Shown: one piece after another, positions 1-10,205 of the stretch | Numbering within the stretch: position 1 is the first letter of the stretch | How the letters are laid out: every line of letters begins with the position of its first letter | Source of the DNA: CAZFNU01 sp964520445 | Lineage (GTDB): Bacteria > Patescibacteriota > Minisyncoccia > UBA6257 > JAKLIH01 | Length of the DNA stretch: 13,375 nt | Direction: 5' to 3' | NCBI GenBank assembly: GCA_964520445.1 | Contig: CAZFNU010000018.1 | Location: 1 to 13,375 of the forward strand | The notes under the pieces: model-generated | The model's database searches: none | What the model saw: only the letters and a program-made list of their open reading frames with translations | Told to the model about the DNA's origin: nothing | Program-made: the position numbers and the translations under genes

Positions 1-542
1 CAGCCTATCATGAAGCAGGCCATGCTATTGTAGCTGCTATACTACCTAATGCTAATCCAGTACATAAGATTTCTATTCTACCTCGAGGTATTGCGGCTGG
101 ATATACATTACAACTTCCTGAGGAAGATAGATATTTAAAATCTAAATCAGAATTCCTAGATGAATTAGCTGTTTATTTAGGAGGATATGTGGCAGAAGAA
201 AAGAAATTTGGAGAAATTACAACTGGATCTTCTAATGATTTAAAAGTGGCTTCTAATAGTGCTAGGGCTTACGTAACTAAGTATGGTATGAGTAAGTTAG
301 GTCCAATTTCTTTTATAGGAGAAGAATCAATATTTCTGGGGAGAGAAATGGCAACCAGAAAAACATGTTCTGAAGAAATGGCATCTAAAATTGATGATGA
401 AGTTAATAGATTAATTATGGAGGCTCATAAAAAAGCAGAAACAATAATTCAAAAACATTTAGAACAACTAGAAAAAGTTGCTAAGGTTTTATTAGAAAAA
501 GAAGTATTGGAGAAGGAAGAATTTTATGAGTTGATGAAGTAA
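1..542 (+). CDS. ftsH: ATP-dependent zinc metalloprotease FtsH, 3' end (partial)
   Basis: This is the C-terminal M41 peptidase domain of FtsH, the membrane-anchored AAA+ protease that degrades misfolded membrane proteins and short-lived regulators. The frame is open from base 3, and the first codons already give the zinc-binding HEAGH motif. It is followed by the family stretch GYTLQLPEEDRY, an LGGYVAEE segment, and ITTGSSNDL, whose Asp is the expected third zinc ligand. A charged helical tail rich in Glu and Lys ends at TAA. The AAA+ module and membrane segments lie upstream of the window. No UGA codon occurs in the visible part. The neighbour on the right is convergent (rel on the minus strand, 48 bp away). 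Identification is very secure; only the 5' extent is unknown. Confidence 0.96.
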   Translation, partial: AYHEAGHAIVAAILPNANPVHKISILPRGIAAGYTLQLPEEDRYLKSKSEFLDELAVYLGGYVAEEKKFGEITTGSSNDLKVASNSARAYVTKYGMSKLGPISFIGEESIFLGREMATRKTCSEEMASKIDDEVNRLIMEAHKKAETIIQKHLEQLEKVAKVLLEKEVLEKEEFYELMK

Positions 543-590
543 TAATATATTCGCCTATATATAATAAACCAATGGGAAGGTATTGGTAGG

Positions 591-2054
591 TTATAGACTA
601 TCATTAATTTTCTTTTTTGTTTCAGACATTTTTACGAATTCTAACCAAGCTCTACTTGGTTTTTTACTTTTGTTGGTTATAATTTCTACAATATCTCCTG
701 ATTGTAATTTGTAATTTAAGGGGACAGCTTGATTATTTATTTTGGCCATCTCACAGTGGTTGCCAATATCGGTGTGGATTTTATAGGCAAAGTCTATAGG
801 AGTAGATCCTTTAGGAAGGTCGATAATATTTCCTTTAGGGGTGATTACATAAATTTGTTCTGCAAGAATATCATTAACTAAGATATCAAACATGCTTTCG
901 TTGTCTTGTTTTTTGAAATTAGTTTTTTCTAATTTTTTAAGAAGAGTATTTTTTTGATGTATTTCTTTTCTTTTTTTATATTCAGATTTAGTTTTATCAA
1001 GACTGTACATTCAGTGACTGGCAATACCAAATTCTGAATATTCATACATTTCCTGGGTTTTGATTTGAATTTCAATAATTTGGTTATTATTAGTTAGGAC
1101 AGTTGTATGTAAGGCTCGATATCCATTGGGTTTGGGTAAGGCAATATAGTCTTTTAATCTTTCTTGTAAGGGAAGTCAGAGTTGGTGAATTAAACCAAGG
1201 GTAGTATAGCAGTCACCAATAGTAGGAACTATAACGCGTAAGGCAATAATATCATAAATTTTATCATAACTTTGTTCTTTTTGATATTTTAATCAGATAC
1301 TATATAGTTTCTTTTTACGAAAATGGATATTAAAGAAAGGACATTTTTTGTTAATTAGAAATTGTTCTAATTCGTGTTTGGCAATGAATAGGGATTTTTC
1401 TAAATCAAGATATTTTTTCCCAACTATATTTTTGACTTCTTTATATTCGCGAGCGTATGCATATGGGAAAGATAGCTCTGCTAGGGTAGAACCAAGGCTT
1501 TCAAGTCCGAGGTTGTAGGCGATAGGAACATATATTCTAAGAGTTTCTAAAGCATTTTCCCTTTGGTTTTGTTCTAGTAAAGCCCAGATAGTACGCATGT
1601 TATCAAGTCTATCCATTAATTTAATTAAAATAACACGAAAATCCTTAGCAGTAGAAAGAATTAAATTACGGAGATTATCAAGGGTTTCAGTTTGTTTTTG
1701 GAATTTTTCTTCTTCATTTTTTACTTTATGATGTAATTGGTGAATATTGGAAACACTATCAATAAGAAAAACAACTTCAGGACCAAATTCTTTTTTTAAT
1801 TCTTCCTTTTTAGAAGAAGTATCTTCTAAAACATCATGTAATAAAGCGGCAATGATTGTAGCAGTGTCCATTTTTAGTTGAGAGATTTCTATGGCTACAC
1901 GTAAAGGATGTAAAACATAGTCTTCTCCGGATCTTCTTTTTTGTCCTTGATGTAGTTGTTTTGCAATTATAAAAGCCTTATCAATCAAATTGAGATTGGT
2001 TTCAGAAAGGTAATCTTGGGTGTTGTTATATATCGGCGTTAATTCGGGTGACAT
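591..2054 (-). CDS. rel: Rel/SpoT-type (p)ppGpp synthetase/hydrolase lacking the C-terminal regulatory domains
   Basis: Alarmone enzyme that makes and breaks (p)ppGpp, 487 aa when three in-frame UGA codons are read as Trp (residues 255, 293, 348). The hydrolase HD site looks intact: H49, H73-D74, E77-D78, D148 and N152. The synthetase domain follows, with an RLKDYIA stretch (the RxKD type of bifunctional Rel enzymes), GYRALHTT and EIQIKT. The UGAs at 293 (IHQ-L-W) and 348 (IASH-W) sit on Trp positions conserved in the family. A TGS domain spans about residues 400-463, and the protein ends soon after it, without the helical, zinc-finger and ACT regions of full-length enzymes (usually over 700 aa). 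Its ATG overlaps the end of topA by 29 bp, suggesting coupled translation. Ends in TAA. Confidence 0.94.
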
Positions 2055-4116
2055 ATTTGCATTCTTTATTAGAACATTTATGTGATTGTTTACTAGCGAT
2101 TATTAGTGGGTAACCACAAGTAGGACAATTTTCTTTTAATGGTTTTTTATTAATTATGAAATCGCAATTAGGGTAATTAGAACAACCATAAAATATTTTT
2201 CTTCTTTTTGATTTTCTCATTATGACATCCCCAGTTTTACATTTAGGGCACTTAATTCCGGTTTCTTGATTTATGGATTTGGTAAACTTACATTCAGGGA
2301 ATTTAGAACAAGCTAGAAATTTACCAAATCTACTCATTTTCATAATCAAAGGGGAATTGCATTTAGGACATATCTCGTCTGTATGGTTATCTTCAATTAA
2401 GTCTATCTTTTTTACTTCTTCATATTTGGAAGTTAATAATTCTTCAAAAGGGAAATAGAATTCTTTTAAGAGTTTATGCCAATCGTTTTTTCCTTCAGCT
2501 ATTAGATCAAGGTTTTCTTCTAGATTGGCAGTCATTTGATAATCAGCAATATTAGGGAAATTTTCTACTAACATATTGCAAGTTTTAGTGCCAATATCTG
2601 AGGGTATAAATGCTTTACCTTCATTATAGGAAACATAGCCACGGTCAAGAAGAACAGAGATAATGGTAGCATAAGTAGAAGGTCTGCCAATGCCATATTT
2701 TTCAAGAGTTTTTACTAATGAAGCATCATTGTATCTAGCTGGAGGATCAGTAAAATGTTGAGAAGAGATTATTTCTTTAATTTTATATATCTCATTTTCT
2801 TTTACATCAGGAGATTTTGAATTTTCTATATCTAGGGGTAATACTTTTAGGAATCCATCAAAAGCAATTTTTTGATAATTACTTTTAAAGGTATATATAT
2901 TTTTTGTTTCAATGGTCTCTGTAAGAATTTCTTGTTTTTCTAATTTGGCATCATTCATTTGGCAAGCAATAAATCTTTGCCAGATTAGTCTATATAGTTT
3001 TTGTTCATCATTAGAGAGGAATTGAGCAATACTTTCTGGAGTACGAGAGGCTTCAGTAGCTCTGATAGCTTCATGGGCTTCTTGGGCGAGATTTGATTTA
3101 GCTTTAAAGAAATTTTGTTTTTCTGGAAGATATTTCTCTCCAAAGGTATTTTTTATATATTCTCGCGAAGTAGCAATAGCAAAAGAACTTAAATTAACAG
3201 AATCAGTACGCATATAGGTAATCAACCCAATACGGCCAGAACCTAAATCAATTCCTTCATAAAGACGTTGGGCAATCATCATTGTTTTTTTAACTGAGAA
3301 ACGAAGAATTTGTCAACTAGCTTGTTGAAGAGTACTGGTAGTAAATGGGGGAAGAGTTTTTTTATTAGTAATACTAGTTGTTATTTTTATTACTTTAGCA
3401 TCTTTGTTTTCAATTTCTTTTTCGATATTAAGACAAGCTTCTTTTTTTGATAAATCAAATCTATCCAAATTCTTTTTATTGATTTGGAACAGATTACCTT
3501 GGTAAATGTTTTTATCTTTTTGAAATTTAGCCTGAATTTCTCAGTATTCTTGAGGTTTAAAATCGGCTATTTCTTTTTCTCTTTCCACTATGAGTCTTAG
3601 GGCTGGGGTTTGGACACGGCCGGCAGAAAGACCTTTCATAATTTTTTTTCAAAGGAAAGGGGATAGTTTATACCCTACCAAACGGTCTAGGATGCGTCTA
3701 GCTTGCTGAGAATCTACTAAGTCTGTGTTTATCTGTCTTGGGTTTTCTAAGGCCTCTTTAATGGCATTAGGAGTGATTTCATGGAAGACAATACGTTTTG
3801 CTATATTACTATTTAGATCAAGAATATGGGCAAGATGTCAGGCAATTGCTTCTCCTTCTCTATCCTCATCAGTAGCTAAAATAATATCAGTTTTATTCTT
3901 AGCTATTTTTTTTAATTCAGCTACAGTTTTAGCTTTTAATTTAGGGATAACATATTTTGGTTCAAAATCATGTTCAATGTCTATACCTAAAGTGCCTTTG
4001 GGTAAATCACGTAAATGACCCATAGAGGCAACTACCTCATAAGTTTTTTTATCTAGGAAGTGGGAAATAGTTTTAGCTTTTGCTGGACTTTCGACAATAA
4101 CTAGGTTTTTTGGCAT
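2026..4116 (-). CDS. topA: DNA topoisomerase I (type IA)
   Basis: Relaxes negatively supercoiled DNA by cutting one strand through a 5'-phosphotyrosyl link. The protein is 696 aa with four in-frame UGA codons at residues 93, 156, 192 and 268. The N-terminal Toprim domain starts NLVIVESPAKAKT and contains ATDEDREGEAIAW. The catalytic tyrosine is Y301 in GLITYMRTDS. Three C4 zinc ribbons lie at about residues 583-612, 623-652 and 664-687. UGA 93 (EAIA-W-HL), UGA 156 (SPFL-W-KK) and UGA 192 (EY-W) fall on Trp positions conserved in bacterial TopA, which is strong evidence for the code. It follows dprA (84-bp gap) and overlaps rel. Start ATG has no Shine-Dalgarno; stop is TAA. Very secure. Confidence 0.97.
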
Positions 4117-4200
4117 ATATATAGTTTAGGTTAATTTGTAGTAAAGTAAGACTATCTAAATTTTGATTAATTTGCAAGTGTTTAGTGGTTTTTGTTAATT

Positions 4201-5028
4201 CTAAGAGGATAAATTAAATTCTTCTAAAATGTCCTTAGGATTGATAATTAATTTAGCTCCAGATTGAATTAGTTTGTTAGTACCAAGACTATTTTCTTCA
4301 TATATGGAATTAGGGATAGCAGAAACATCTCTATTTTGATCCAGGGCAAATCTAGCGGTGATAAGTGAGCCACTTTTTTCTTTGGCTTCAATGATTAATA
4401 TTCCGCGAGATAATCCACTGATAATTCTATTACGTTGAGGGAAGTAAAATACTTTAGCTTTTGAATTGATTGGATATTCAGAAACAAGACAACCACCATT
4501 TTTTATTATGTTATTAGCTAAAGGGATATTCGTTGCTGGATAAATATTTTCTATTCCAGAACCTAATACGGCTATTGTTTTTAGTTTATTGTTTATAGCG
4601 GATTCATGGGCACAAGCATCCATTCCATAAGCTAAACCACTGATAATAGTAAAATTAAACGAAGAAAGATCTTTGATAGTTTGTTCACAAACTTTTTTTC
4701 CATAGTCAGACATTTTTCTTGAACCTATGACAGCTAAAAAAAGATCATTTTTTTGTTTTAGGATATCGATATTCCCTTTAACATATATTCCTAAAGGAGG
4801 GTGAGAAATTTCTTTTAGTTGGCTAGGATATTCTTTGTCGTTTATTAAAATCAATGAGATATTTGATTGTTTTAGTTTTTGGTATTCTTTTTCTGGATCT
4901 ATATCCTTATTATTCTGATGTTCTCAGGCGGATTTAAAAGTTTTGAATTTGTGGTATTCTTTCTCTTTAGTGATTATAGCTCCTTCCAAAAGGATATTTA
5001 GGGCATTGTAGAAAATATGTTCTTGCAT
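4201..5028 (-). CDS. dprA: DNA-processing protein DprA (Smf)
   Basis: Binds incoming single-stranded DNA and loads RecA during natural transformation. Read with one UGA as Trp (residue 35), the gene opens at an ATG at 5028 and gives 275 aa; under the standard code it would be cut to a TTG-started fragment missing 58 residues. The Rossmann-like core shows GSRKMSDYG (about 102-110), SGLAYGMDACAH (about 130-141), a GSGIENIYP loop, and the C-terminal SLGTNKLIQSGA motif. There is no C-terminal winged-helix domain. It heads a minus-strand run with topA and rel. It is divergent from the PilO-like gene, which fits a link between pili, DNA uptake and DprA, although that link is inferred. Confidence 0.94.
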
Positions 5029-5105
5029 ATTTCAATGGTTTAAAAAATTTGCTATACTAGTAGATATATATAGTATACACCTTTTATATTAAAAATTCAA
5101 GATAT

Positions 5106-5885
5106 ATGGAAATATTTTCTAAAAAGAAAAAAGAGATACCTTTAAACACTAGTGGAAAACCCATTATTAAACCAGTAGGTAAAAAAGTTACTGGATTTCA
5201 AAAGGCAGTAACAATTTATGCCGTAATTAATCTGGCAGTAATTGGTATATTTGGTTTTGTTTCTAGCAAATATTCTAAAATGATTAAAAATGATGTGAAG
5301 GCAGTTATTGATAAAAGAAAAAACCAATCAGATATTAATTTATTAACAGAATATGTAGCAATATTAGAGAGGGATAATAACAGAGTTTTAAAAGAGTTTG
5401 GTCCATATTTGGAAATGTTACCAGCTAAAGATGATTTGCTTGATTTTAAAAGTGATATTGTTAATATGGCTAAGAAGTATAAATTAGATCCAGCTTTTAG
5501 TTTCGGGGTAGAAAATCCAGCTACAGATTCAGAGCCGAAGAGTTATGGATTTACCTTGATTATTTCTGGGAGTACTACAAATTTATTTAGTTTTTGAAAT
5601 GATTTTGCTACAATGCAATATATATTACGTATAGAACAGATTTTAATTGATCAGGAAGATTCTAAAACTAAATCTAACCAACAGTCCTTAGGAACTGGGA
5701 GTGTCACAACTACAGCCACGGTTGCTACAACTGTTACTACACAACAATTAACCTTGGAACAAGAACTAGAACAATTAGCGAAGAAAAAAGCGACTACTAC
5801 TACTAAAAAGAAAGTTACAACTACAACAACTAAATTAATAAATACCTATAAAATGAATATTTTAGGTAAAATATATATTAAATAA
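5106..5885 (+). CDS. PilO-like type IV pilus assembly protein with Thr/Lys-rich tail
   Basis: Probable inner-membrane pilus alignment protein of 259 aa, with one UGA (residue 164, Trp). A basic cytoplasmic N-terminus is followed by one membrane segment at about residues 35-54, then a helical probable coiled-coil stretch (about 60-105) and a compact alpha/beta region (about 115-180) resembling the PilO periplasmic fold. The C-terminus is unusual: two Thr-rich blocks (about 200-212 and 229-242) separated by a Glu/Gln-rich helix and interspersed with Lys. Parts of the blocks are short ACT/ACA codon runs that could slip in length. No PilM or PilN gene is visible. The start ATG has no Shine-Dalgarno. 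The PilO call rests on architecture and weak resemblance, so it is moderate. Confidence 0.6.
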
Positions 5886-5887
5886 TC

Positions 5888-6127
5888 ATGGCTAATACAA
5901 AATCAAGTCAATTTGTTATTAAAAAATCATATCATAATGTTTATTTCTTAGTTATTTCAGTGATTATATTAATTTTACTAGGTGTTTTGATTTCTAAAAC
6001 TGTTACTTTTTTTATTGTTAACACCGATGAAATTTTAAGTAATAGTGAAGGTACACTAGACAAGAAAAAGGAATTTAATATGAAGGCTTTTGAAGATTTA
6101 AAAGCAAAAAGGCCAATTAATCAATAA
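5888..6127 (+). CDS. Small single-pass membrane protein, unknown function
   Basis: A 79-aa protein starting 2 bp after the PilO-like stop codon, so almost certainly co-transcribed with it. It has a basic N-terminus, one long hydrophobic segment (about residues 18-43, rich in Val, Ile and Leu), and a charged, Lys/Glu-rich exterior tail of about 35 residues. I do not recognise a family. The topology (short cytoplasmic end, one helix, outer tail) and the position suggest an accessory component of the pilus or envelope machinery, but this is inference from context. No UGA or TGG codon is present. Ends in TAA. Confidence 0.65.
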   Translation: MANTKSSQFVIKKSYHNVYFLVISVIILILLGVLISKTVTFFIVNTDEILSNSEGTLDKKKEFNMKAFEDLKAKRPINQ

Positions 6128-6153
6128 TTAATAAAAAATTAAAATATATACAC

Positions 6154-6351
6154 ATGAATATTTCGATGATTAAGAAAGTGATATCGTATATTATGATTAT
6201 ATTAGTCATGGTATTTACTTTAGTAGGGTTACTGGCTATTTGGGGAGTTTTAGGGCCAGAGACTGTGGAAAAGTCGTTTTCTACTTTAGGGTTGCTGTTT
6301 GTTGCTTCACTAATTTCTTTTATAATTATAAAGTTATTAGATAATAAATAA
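6154..6351 (+). CDS. Small two-pass membrane protein, unknown function
   Basis: A 65-aa hydrophobic protein with two predicted membrane helices (about residues 8-32 and 44-61) joined by a short loop with Gly-Pro-Glu-Thr. It has a short Lys-containing N-terminus and ends in LLDNK. It lies 26 bp after the previous membrane protein and 19 bp before lemA, all on the same strand, so the group reads as one transcription unit. Trp is encoded by TGG here. I see no family signature. No Shine-Dalgarno precedes the ATG. It is likely a real gene because of its even spacing, clean hydrophobic pattern and TAA stop. Confidence 0.62.
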   Translation: MNISMIKKVISYIMIILVMVFTLVGLLAIWGVLGPETVEKSFSTLGLLFVASLISFIIIKLLDNK

Positions 6352-6370
6352 ACAATTTAAATTAAACAAT

Positions 6371-6910
6371 ATGTTATTAGCAATTATTTTAGTAGTTTTA
6401 GTAGGGTGGTTTGTGTTAGCATATAACGGGCTAATCGCTAAGAAACAAAGAGTGAAAGAAGCTGCTTCTGATATTCTAGTTCAATTAAAAAGGAGATTTG
6501 ATTTAATTCCTAATTTAATTGAAACAGTTAAGGGGTATTCAGAGCACGAGTCAGATACATTGGAAAAAGTAACAGCTATGAGAGCTAGATTAAATGATGC
6601 TGAGAGTATTTTAGAAAAAGACCATATAGCAATAGAGGTAAGTAAAGAAATTAGAGGATTTATGGTTAATGTAGAAGCATATCCTCAGTTAAAAGCTAAT
6701 GAGAATTTTCTGAAATTACAAGAGGAATTGGCAGATACAGAGAATAAAATACAAGCTAGTCGTAGGTTTTATAATGGGGTAGTTAAGGAATATAATATCT
6801 CCATTGCTTCTATTCCTACCAATGTTATAGCTAAGATTATGACCTATAGAGCAGAACCTTTATTGGAAATTAAAGAAGAAGAAAAAGAAAATGTTAAAGT
6901 TAGTTTCTAA
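6371..6910 (+). CDS. lemA: LemA family protein
   Basis: Membrane-anchored four-helix-bundle protein of 179 aa. An N-terminal hydrophobic helix (about residues 2-18) is followed by the LemA signatures: YNGLIAKKQRVKEA, LKRRFDLIPNLIETVKGY, VEAYPQLKANENFLKLQEEL, and RRFYNGVVKEYN. The C-terminus is Glu/Lys-rich. Molecular function of the family is not settled. LemA genes commonly sit beside M48 HtpX-type proteases, as here, where the gap to htpX is 5 bp, so a joint role in membrane protein quality control is a reasonable inference. No UGA in this gene; one TGG. Ends in TAA. Confidence 0.95.
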   Translation: MLLAIILVVLVGWFVLAYNGLIAKKQRVKEAASDILVQLKRRFDLIPNLIETVKGYSEHESDTLEKVTAMRARLNDAESILEKDHIAIEVSKEIRGFMVNVEAYPQLKANENFLKLQEELADTENKIQASRRFYNGVVKEYNISIASIPTNVIAKIMTYRAEPLLEIKEEEKENVKVSF

Positions 6911-6915
6911 GGATT

Positions 6916-7809
6916 ATGACATTATATACGCAAAGATCTAAAAATATATCTAAAACCTGAGCCCTTATGGTATTGTTTGTTATTTTCATCGGGGCTTTAG
7001 GTTTTTTATTTTCCTATTGGTTCAATGATAGTATTTTTATTTTTGTAGCTTTAGGATTTTCTTTAGTATCTAGTTTTGTGAGTTACTGATATTCAGATAA
7101 GATTATTCTAGGAATATCACATGCTAGGGAAGCTAAAAGAAATGAGTTTTTTGATTTATATAATAGTGTAGAAAATTTATCAATTACAGCAGGATTACCT
7201 ATACCCAAGATATATGTTATGGATGATCCATCTCCTAATGCTTTTGCTACAGGGAGAGATTCAAAGAATTCCGTTATCTGTGTGACTACTGGATTACTTT
7301 CAGTTTTGGATAAGACAGAATTAGAAGGTGTTATATCACATGAACTATCGCATATTGGGAATAAAGATATTTTATTAGCTAGTGTTATATGTGTATTAGT
7401 TAGTGTGGTTTCTTTATTAGCTAATTGGCTATCTCGCAGTTTATTTTGAGGTAGAGGGAGAAGAGATGATGATAATGGGATGGGGTTCATAGCTTTAGCT
7501 ATTACTTTAATTTCTGTTGTATTACTACCTATAGCGGCTATGTTAACTCAATTAGCCATATCAAGGAAAAGAGAATTTTTAGCAGATGCTTCAGGGGCTT
7601 TGTTAACTCGTTATCCTGATGGGTTAATTTTGGCATTAGAAAAAATTTCTAAATCAAACATTCCTATTAAGAATGTTTCAGAAGTAACAAGAGGGTTATT
7701 TATTTCTGATCCATATAAAAAGAAAAAAGGATCTTGGTTTGTTAGTTTATGACAAACACATCCACCAGTAGAAGAAAGAGTCAAAGCTTTAAAAAATTTA
7801 GATATTTAA
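6916..7809 (+). CDS. htpX: M48 family zinc metalloprotease, HtpX type
   Basis: Inner-membrane protease that cleaves damaged membrane proteins. It is 297 aa with four in-frame UGA codons (residues 15, 58, 178 and 279); read under the standard code it would be shattered into pieces. Two membrane helices lie near the N-terminus (about 15-35 and 38-57). The zinc site is HELSH at 142-146, with E220 in REFLADASGA as the third ligand. Two more hydrophobic helices lie between (about 150-172 and 188-212). The C-terminus has the family THPPVEERV motif directly after UGA 279. A weak AAGGA stands 2 bp before the ATG. It follows lemA by 5 bp and is followed by the HIT gene by 11 bp, so all three are probably one operon. 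Confidence 0.95.
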
Positions 7810-7820
7810 TATGTATATTC

Positions 7821-8153
7821 ATGGATAATAAATATGATTTTTATTGCGAAGAAGTTTTTTCTAACAAAACAAAAGTAACAAAACTTTTTGAATCAGAAAA
7901 TGTTTTAGCTTTCTATCATACAAAACCCTCTTATTCTGTTCATATAGTAATTGTATCAAAAAAACATATTTTGGATTTTGGCTCGATCGGAGATAATGAT
8001 TTATCTATATTAGACGAGATGTTAAGGGTTGCTCGTGATCTTTCAAGAAATTTAGATAAGAATCAAGGAATAAGGCTTATTACTAATATGGGTAGTTTTC
8101 AAGATACTCCACATTTTCATTTTCATTTGATAGTTGGTGATAAGATCAACTAA
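7821..8153 (+). CDS. HIT family (histidine triad) protein
   Basis: Small nucleotide-binding hydrolase or transferase of the HIT superfamily, 110 aa. The catalytic histidine triad appears as PHFHFHLIVG near the C-terminus (HxHxH, with the central His as nucleophile in the family). Upstream are the usual ENVLAFYHTKPSYSVHIVIVSKKHI strand region and the helix before the triad. The chosen start is the ATG at 7821, 11 bp after the htpX stop; an earlier in-frame ATG at 7749 lies inside htpX and gives an unlikely Ser/Arg-rich leader. The substrate cannot be told from sequence. The last gene of the lemA-htpX run; ends in TAA. Confidence 0.88.
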   Translation: MDNKYDFYCEEVFSNKTKVTKLFESENVLAFYHTKPSYSVHIVIVSKKHILDFGSIGDNDLSILDEMLRVARDLSRNLDKNQGIRLITNMGSFQDTPHFHFHLIVGDKIN

Positions 8154-8231
8154 TCAACTATAATAATATTAAGATGTAACAGAAAATAAAGAAAATGTTG
8201 ATAGATGTGTAATATTTAGGTAGTTTTTACG

Positions 8232-8246
8232 TCTACTATTAGTAGA
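8232..8246. promoter_or_regulatory. Short perfect palindrome in the intergenic region before the ABC transporter
   Basis: The 134-bp gap between the HIT gene and the ABC transporter holds TCTACTATTAGTAGA, seven-base arms around one central base, 41 bp before the ATG. It could be a small operator or a 5' UTR hairpin. I found no convincing promoter; TAATAT at 8210-8215 is a possible -10 without a good -35. No terminator is visible after the HIT gene. Confidence 0.3.
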
Positions 8247-8287
8247 GACACTATTAAGGTGTTTATATTAATTTTTTAATTTAAGTT

Positions 8288-10132
8288 ATGGAGGAAATTG
8301 ACGAAAACGAGTCAGTACTCGACAAAAATGTAAAACTAGATTTCGAAAATATTAAGGCTTTAATGCGGAATACTTTCCGAATCAATAAAATAATTTGGCG
8401 CAAACATAAAGCGTTATTTTCTCTTTTGGGATTAACTCTTTTTACTGTTTCCTTTCTCCCATTTTTGAGAGCAAACATTAATGGTAAAGTCATTGATATT
8501 TTAATTAATTTTTTAAAAACTAATGTTTTAAGTACTACTTTTCCATTTTTCTTGGCTACATATTTAATTATTGATTTTGTTTATGCTATATCTGGTACTA
8601 CTAGTGAATATATTGGATATAGATTTTATAAATTCTTGGAAGAAACTTTCATGATGTTGATTATTGGTAAAAAATCAGAATTGGATATCGGTATTCATGA
8701 AAGTGCTAATTTCAATGATTTTGCTAATAAAGTTGATGAATCGGGGATATGACATGTTCAGAATTTTGCTGATAGACAGTTTTATATCTTACAGAATTTA
8801 TTAAGAGTAGTTATTGCTGCTGTTATTGTTATTCGGATTAAATGGTGATTGGTTTTAATAATTTTAGTTGGTACTATACCGGAAATTATTAAAGAGATTA
8901 AGTATGGACAGAATGTTTGGACTATTTGAGATGCTAAATCTGAAGTTCGAAGAAAATATGCAGAGTATAAACATTATTTTGCTACTATTCCTAGTTTATC
9001 AGAAATTAAGTTGTTTGGTACAGGAAATTATTTCTATAACAAAATTCAAGATCTATTTAGATCTTTTAATTCAGAATTAAGTAAAGGGGAGAAAAAGAAA
9101 TATAAGTTAGGATTATTTACTGATAGTATTTCTCAGGCTGCTATGTCCATTGTTTCTATTTACTTTATTTTTGATGTTATACATGGTAATTTAACTATAG
9201 GTAATTTAACTTTCTTATTAGCATCAGTTGGTAATTTACATGGAGCATTTGCTAATCTTTTTAGTTTTTTGGGAAGACAATATCAGGATAGTTTATTTGT
9301 AACGGATTTATTTAAATTAATAGATCAGAAACCCAGTATTGATTATAAAAAAGAGGGGGTTGTGTTGGACAATACCACACCTAAGATTGAGTTTAAAGAC
9401 GTAACCTTTAAATATCCAGGGACTGATAAAATTGTATTAAAGAATTTTAGTCTAACTATTAATCCAGGGGAAAAGATAGCTTTCGTTGGGGTTAATGGAG
9501 CAGGGAAGACTACTTTAATTAAATTACTATCTAGGTTTTATGATCCAACTAAAGGGAAGATTTTTATTGGAGGATATGATTTAAAAGATTTGGAGATTAA
9601 TAGCTGATATGAGAAATTAAGTATTCTGTCTCAGGAATATATTAAATACTATTTATTAGCTAAAGAAGCTATTGGGGTAGGAGATGTTAAAAAAATGTTT
9701 AATGAAAAGTTAATTAAAGAAGCTGCTAAAGCATCTGAGGCTCATGCTTTCATTGAAGAATGAGAACATAAATATGACCAGATGCTAGGGAAGATCTATA
9801 AAGAGGGAAAAGAATTATCTATAGGACAATGACAGAAATTAGCTTTAGCTAGGATCTTCTATCGTAATTCTCCAATTATGATTTTGGATGAGCCGACTTC
9901 TTCTATAGATGCCGAAGCAGAAAAGAATGTTTTTGAAAGATTAACTTCTTTGCCAGATGATAGAACTGTAATTTTGATTTCTCATAGATTTTCTACTGTT
10001 CGATATGCTGATAAAATTTGTGTTATTTCAGAAGGGGAATTAAAAGAATATGGGACACATGAAGAGTTAATTAAGATTAAAGATGGGCTATATCAAAAAG
10101 CATTTAATTTGCAGGCAGAAGGGTATAGGTAA
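8288..10132 (+). CDS. ABC exporter half-transporter (fused membrane and ATPase domains)
   Basis: A 614-aa exporter subunit, probably working as a homodimer, with six in-frame UGA codons (residues 155, 187, 214, 440, 492, 515). The N-terminal half (about 40-330) is the transmembrane domain, with clear hydrophobic helices. The C-terminal ATPase domain has Walker A GVNGAGKTT (401-409), signature LSIGQ (510-514, Ile replacing the usual Gly), Walker B MILDE (531-535) and switch His H566 in SHRFS. UGA 440 (S-W-YEKL) and UGA 515 (GQ-W-QKLALAR) lie on Trp positions usual in this ABC subfamily, supporting Trp. Substrate is unknown; lipid, peptide or drug are all possible. It stands alone, with a terminator after it. 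Ends in TAA. Confidence 0.93.
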
Positions 10133-10161
10133 TGGTTGAAGACTAGAATTTAAATAAAAAT

Positions 10162-10200
10162 CAGGCCATTCTTTTCGATTAAGAATTGGCCTGGTTTTTT
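10162..10200. terminator. Bidirectional intrinsic terminator between convergent genes
   Basis: Stem CAGGCCATTCTT (10162-10173) pairs with AAGAATTGGCCTG (10181-10193) with one bulged base and a 7-base loop. Six T follow on the plus strand, and an A-rich flank on the left gives a T-run on the minus strand. It ends the ABC transporter transcript and serves the convergent 118-aa gene. Confidence 0.85.
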
Positions 10201-10205
10201 GTTGT

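Noticed and set aside
566..590. Possible hairpin ACCAAT/ATTGGT between ftsH and rel
   Set aside because: Only six base pairs with no T-tract; too weak to call a terminator.
3725..4018. Plus-strand open frame opposite topA, and a similar one at 2273-2458
   Set aside because: Antisense shadows of a strongly conserved gene; no start signals or family features.
7083..7490. Minus-strand open frame opposite htpX
   Set aside because: Shadow of the protease, whose zinc motif and membrane helices are clear on the plus strand.
5106..7809. Mollicute (Mycoplasma-like) origin to explain UGA=Trp
   Set aside because: A PilO-like pilus protein and the LemA/HtpX pair, plus Bro-N, do not suit a wall-less mollicute. 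Rejection is inferential.
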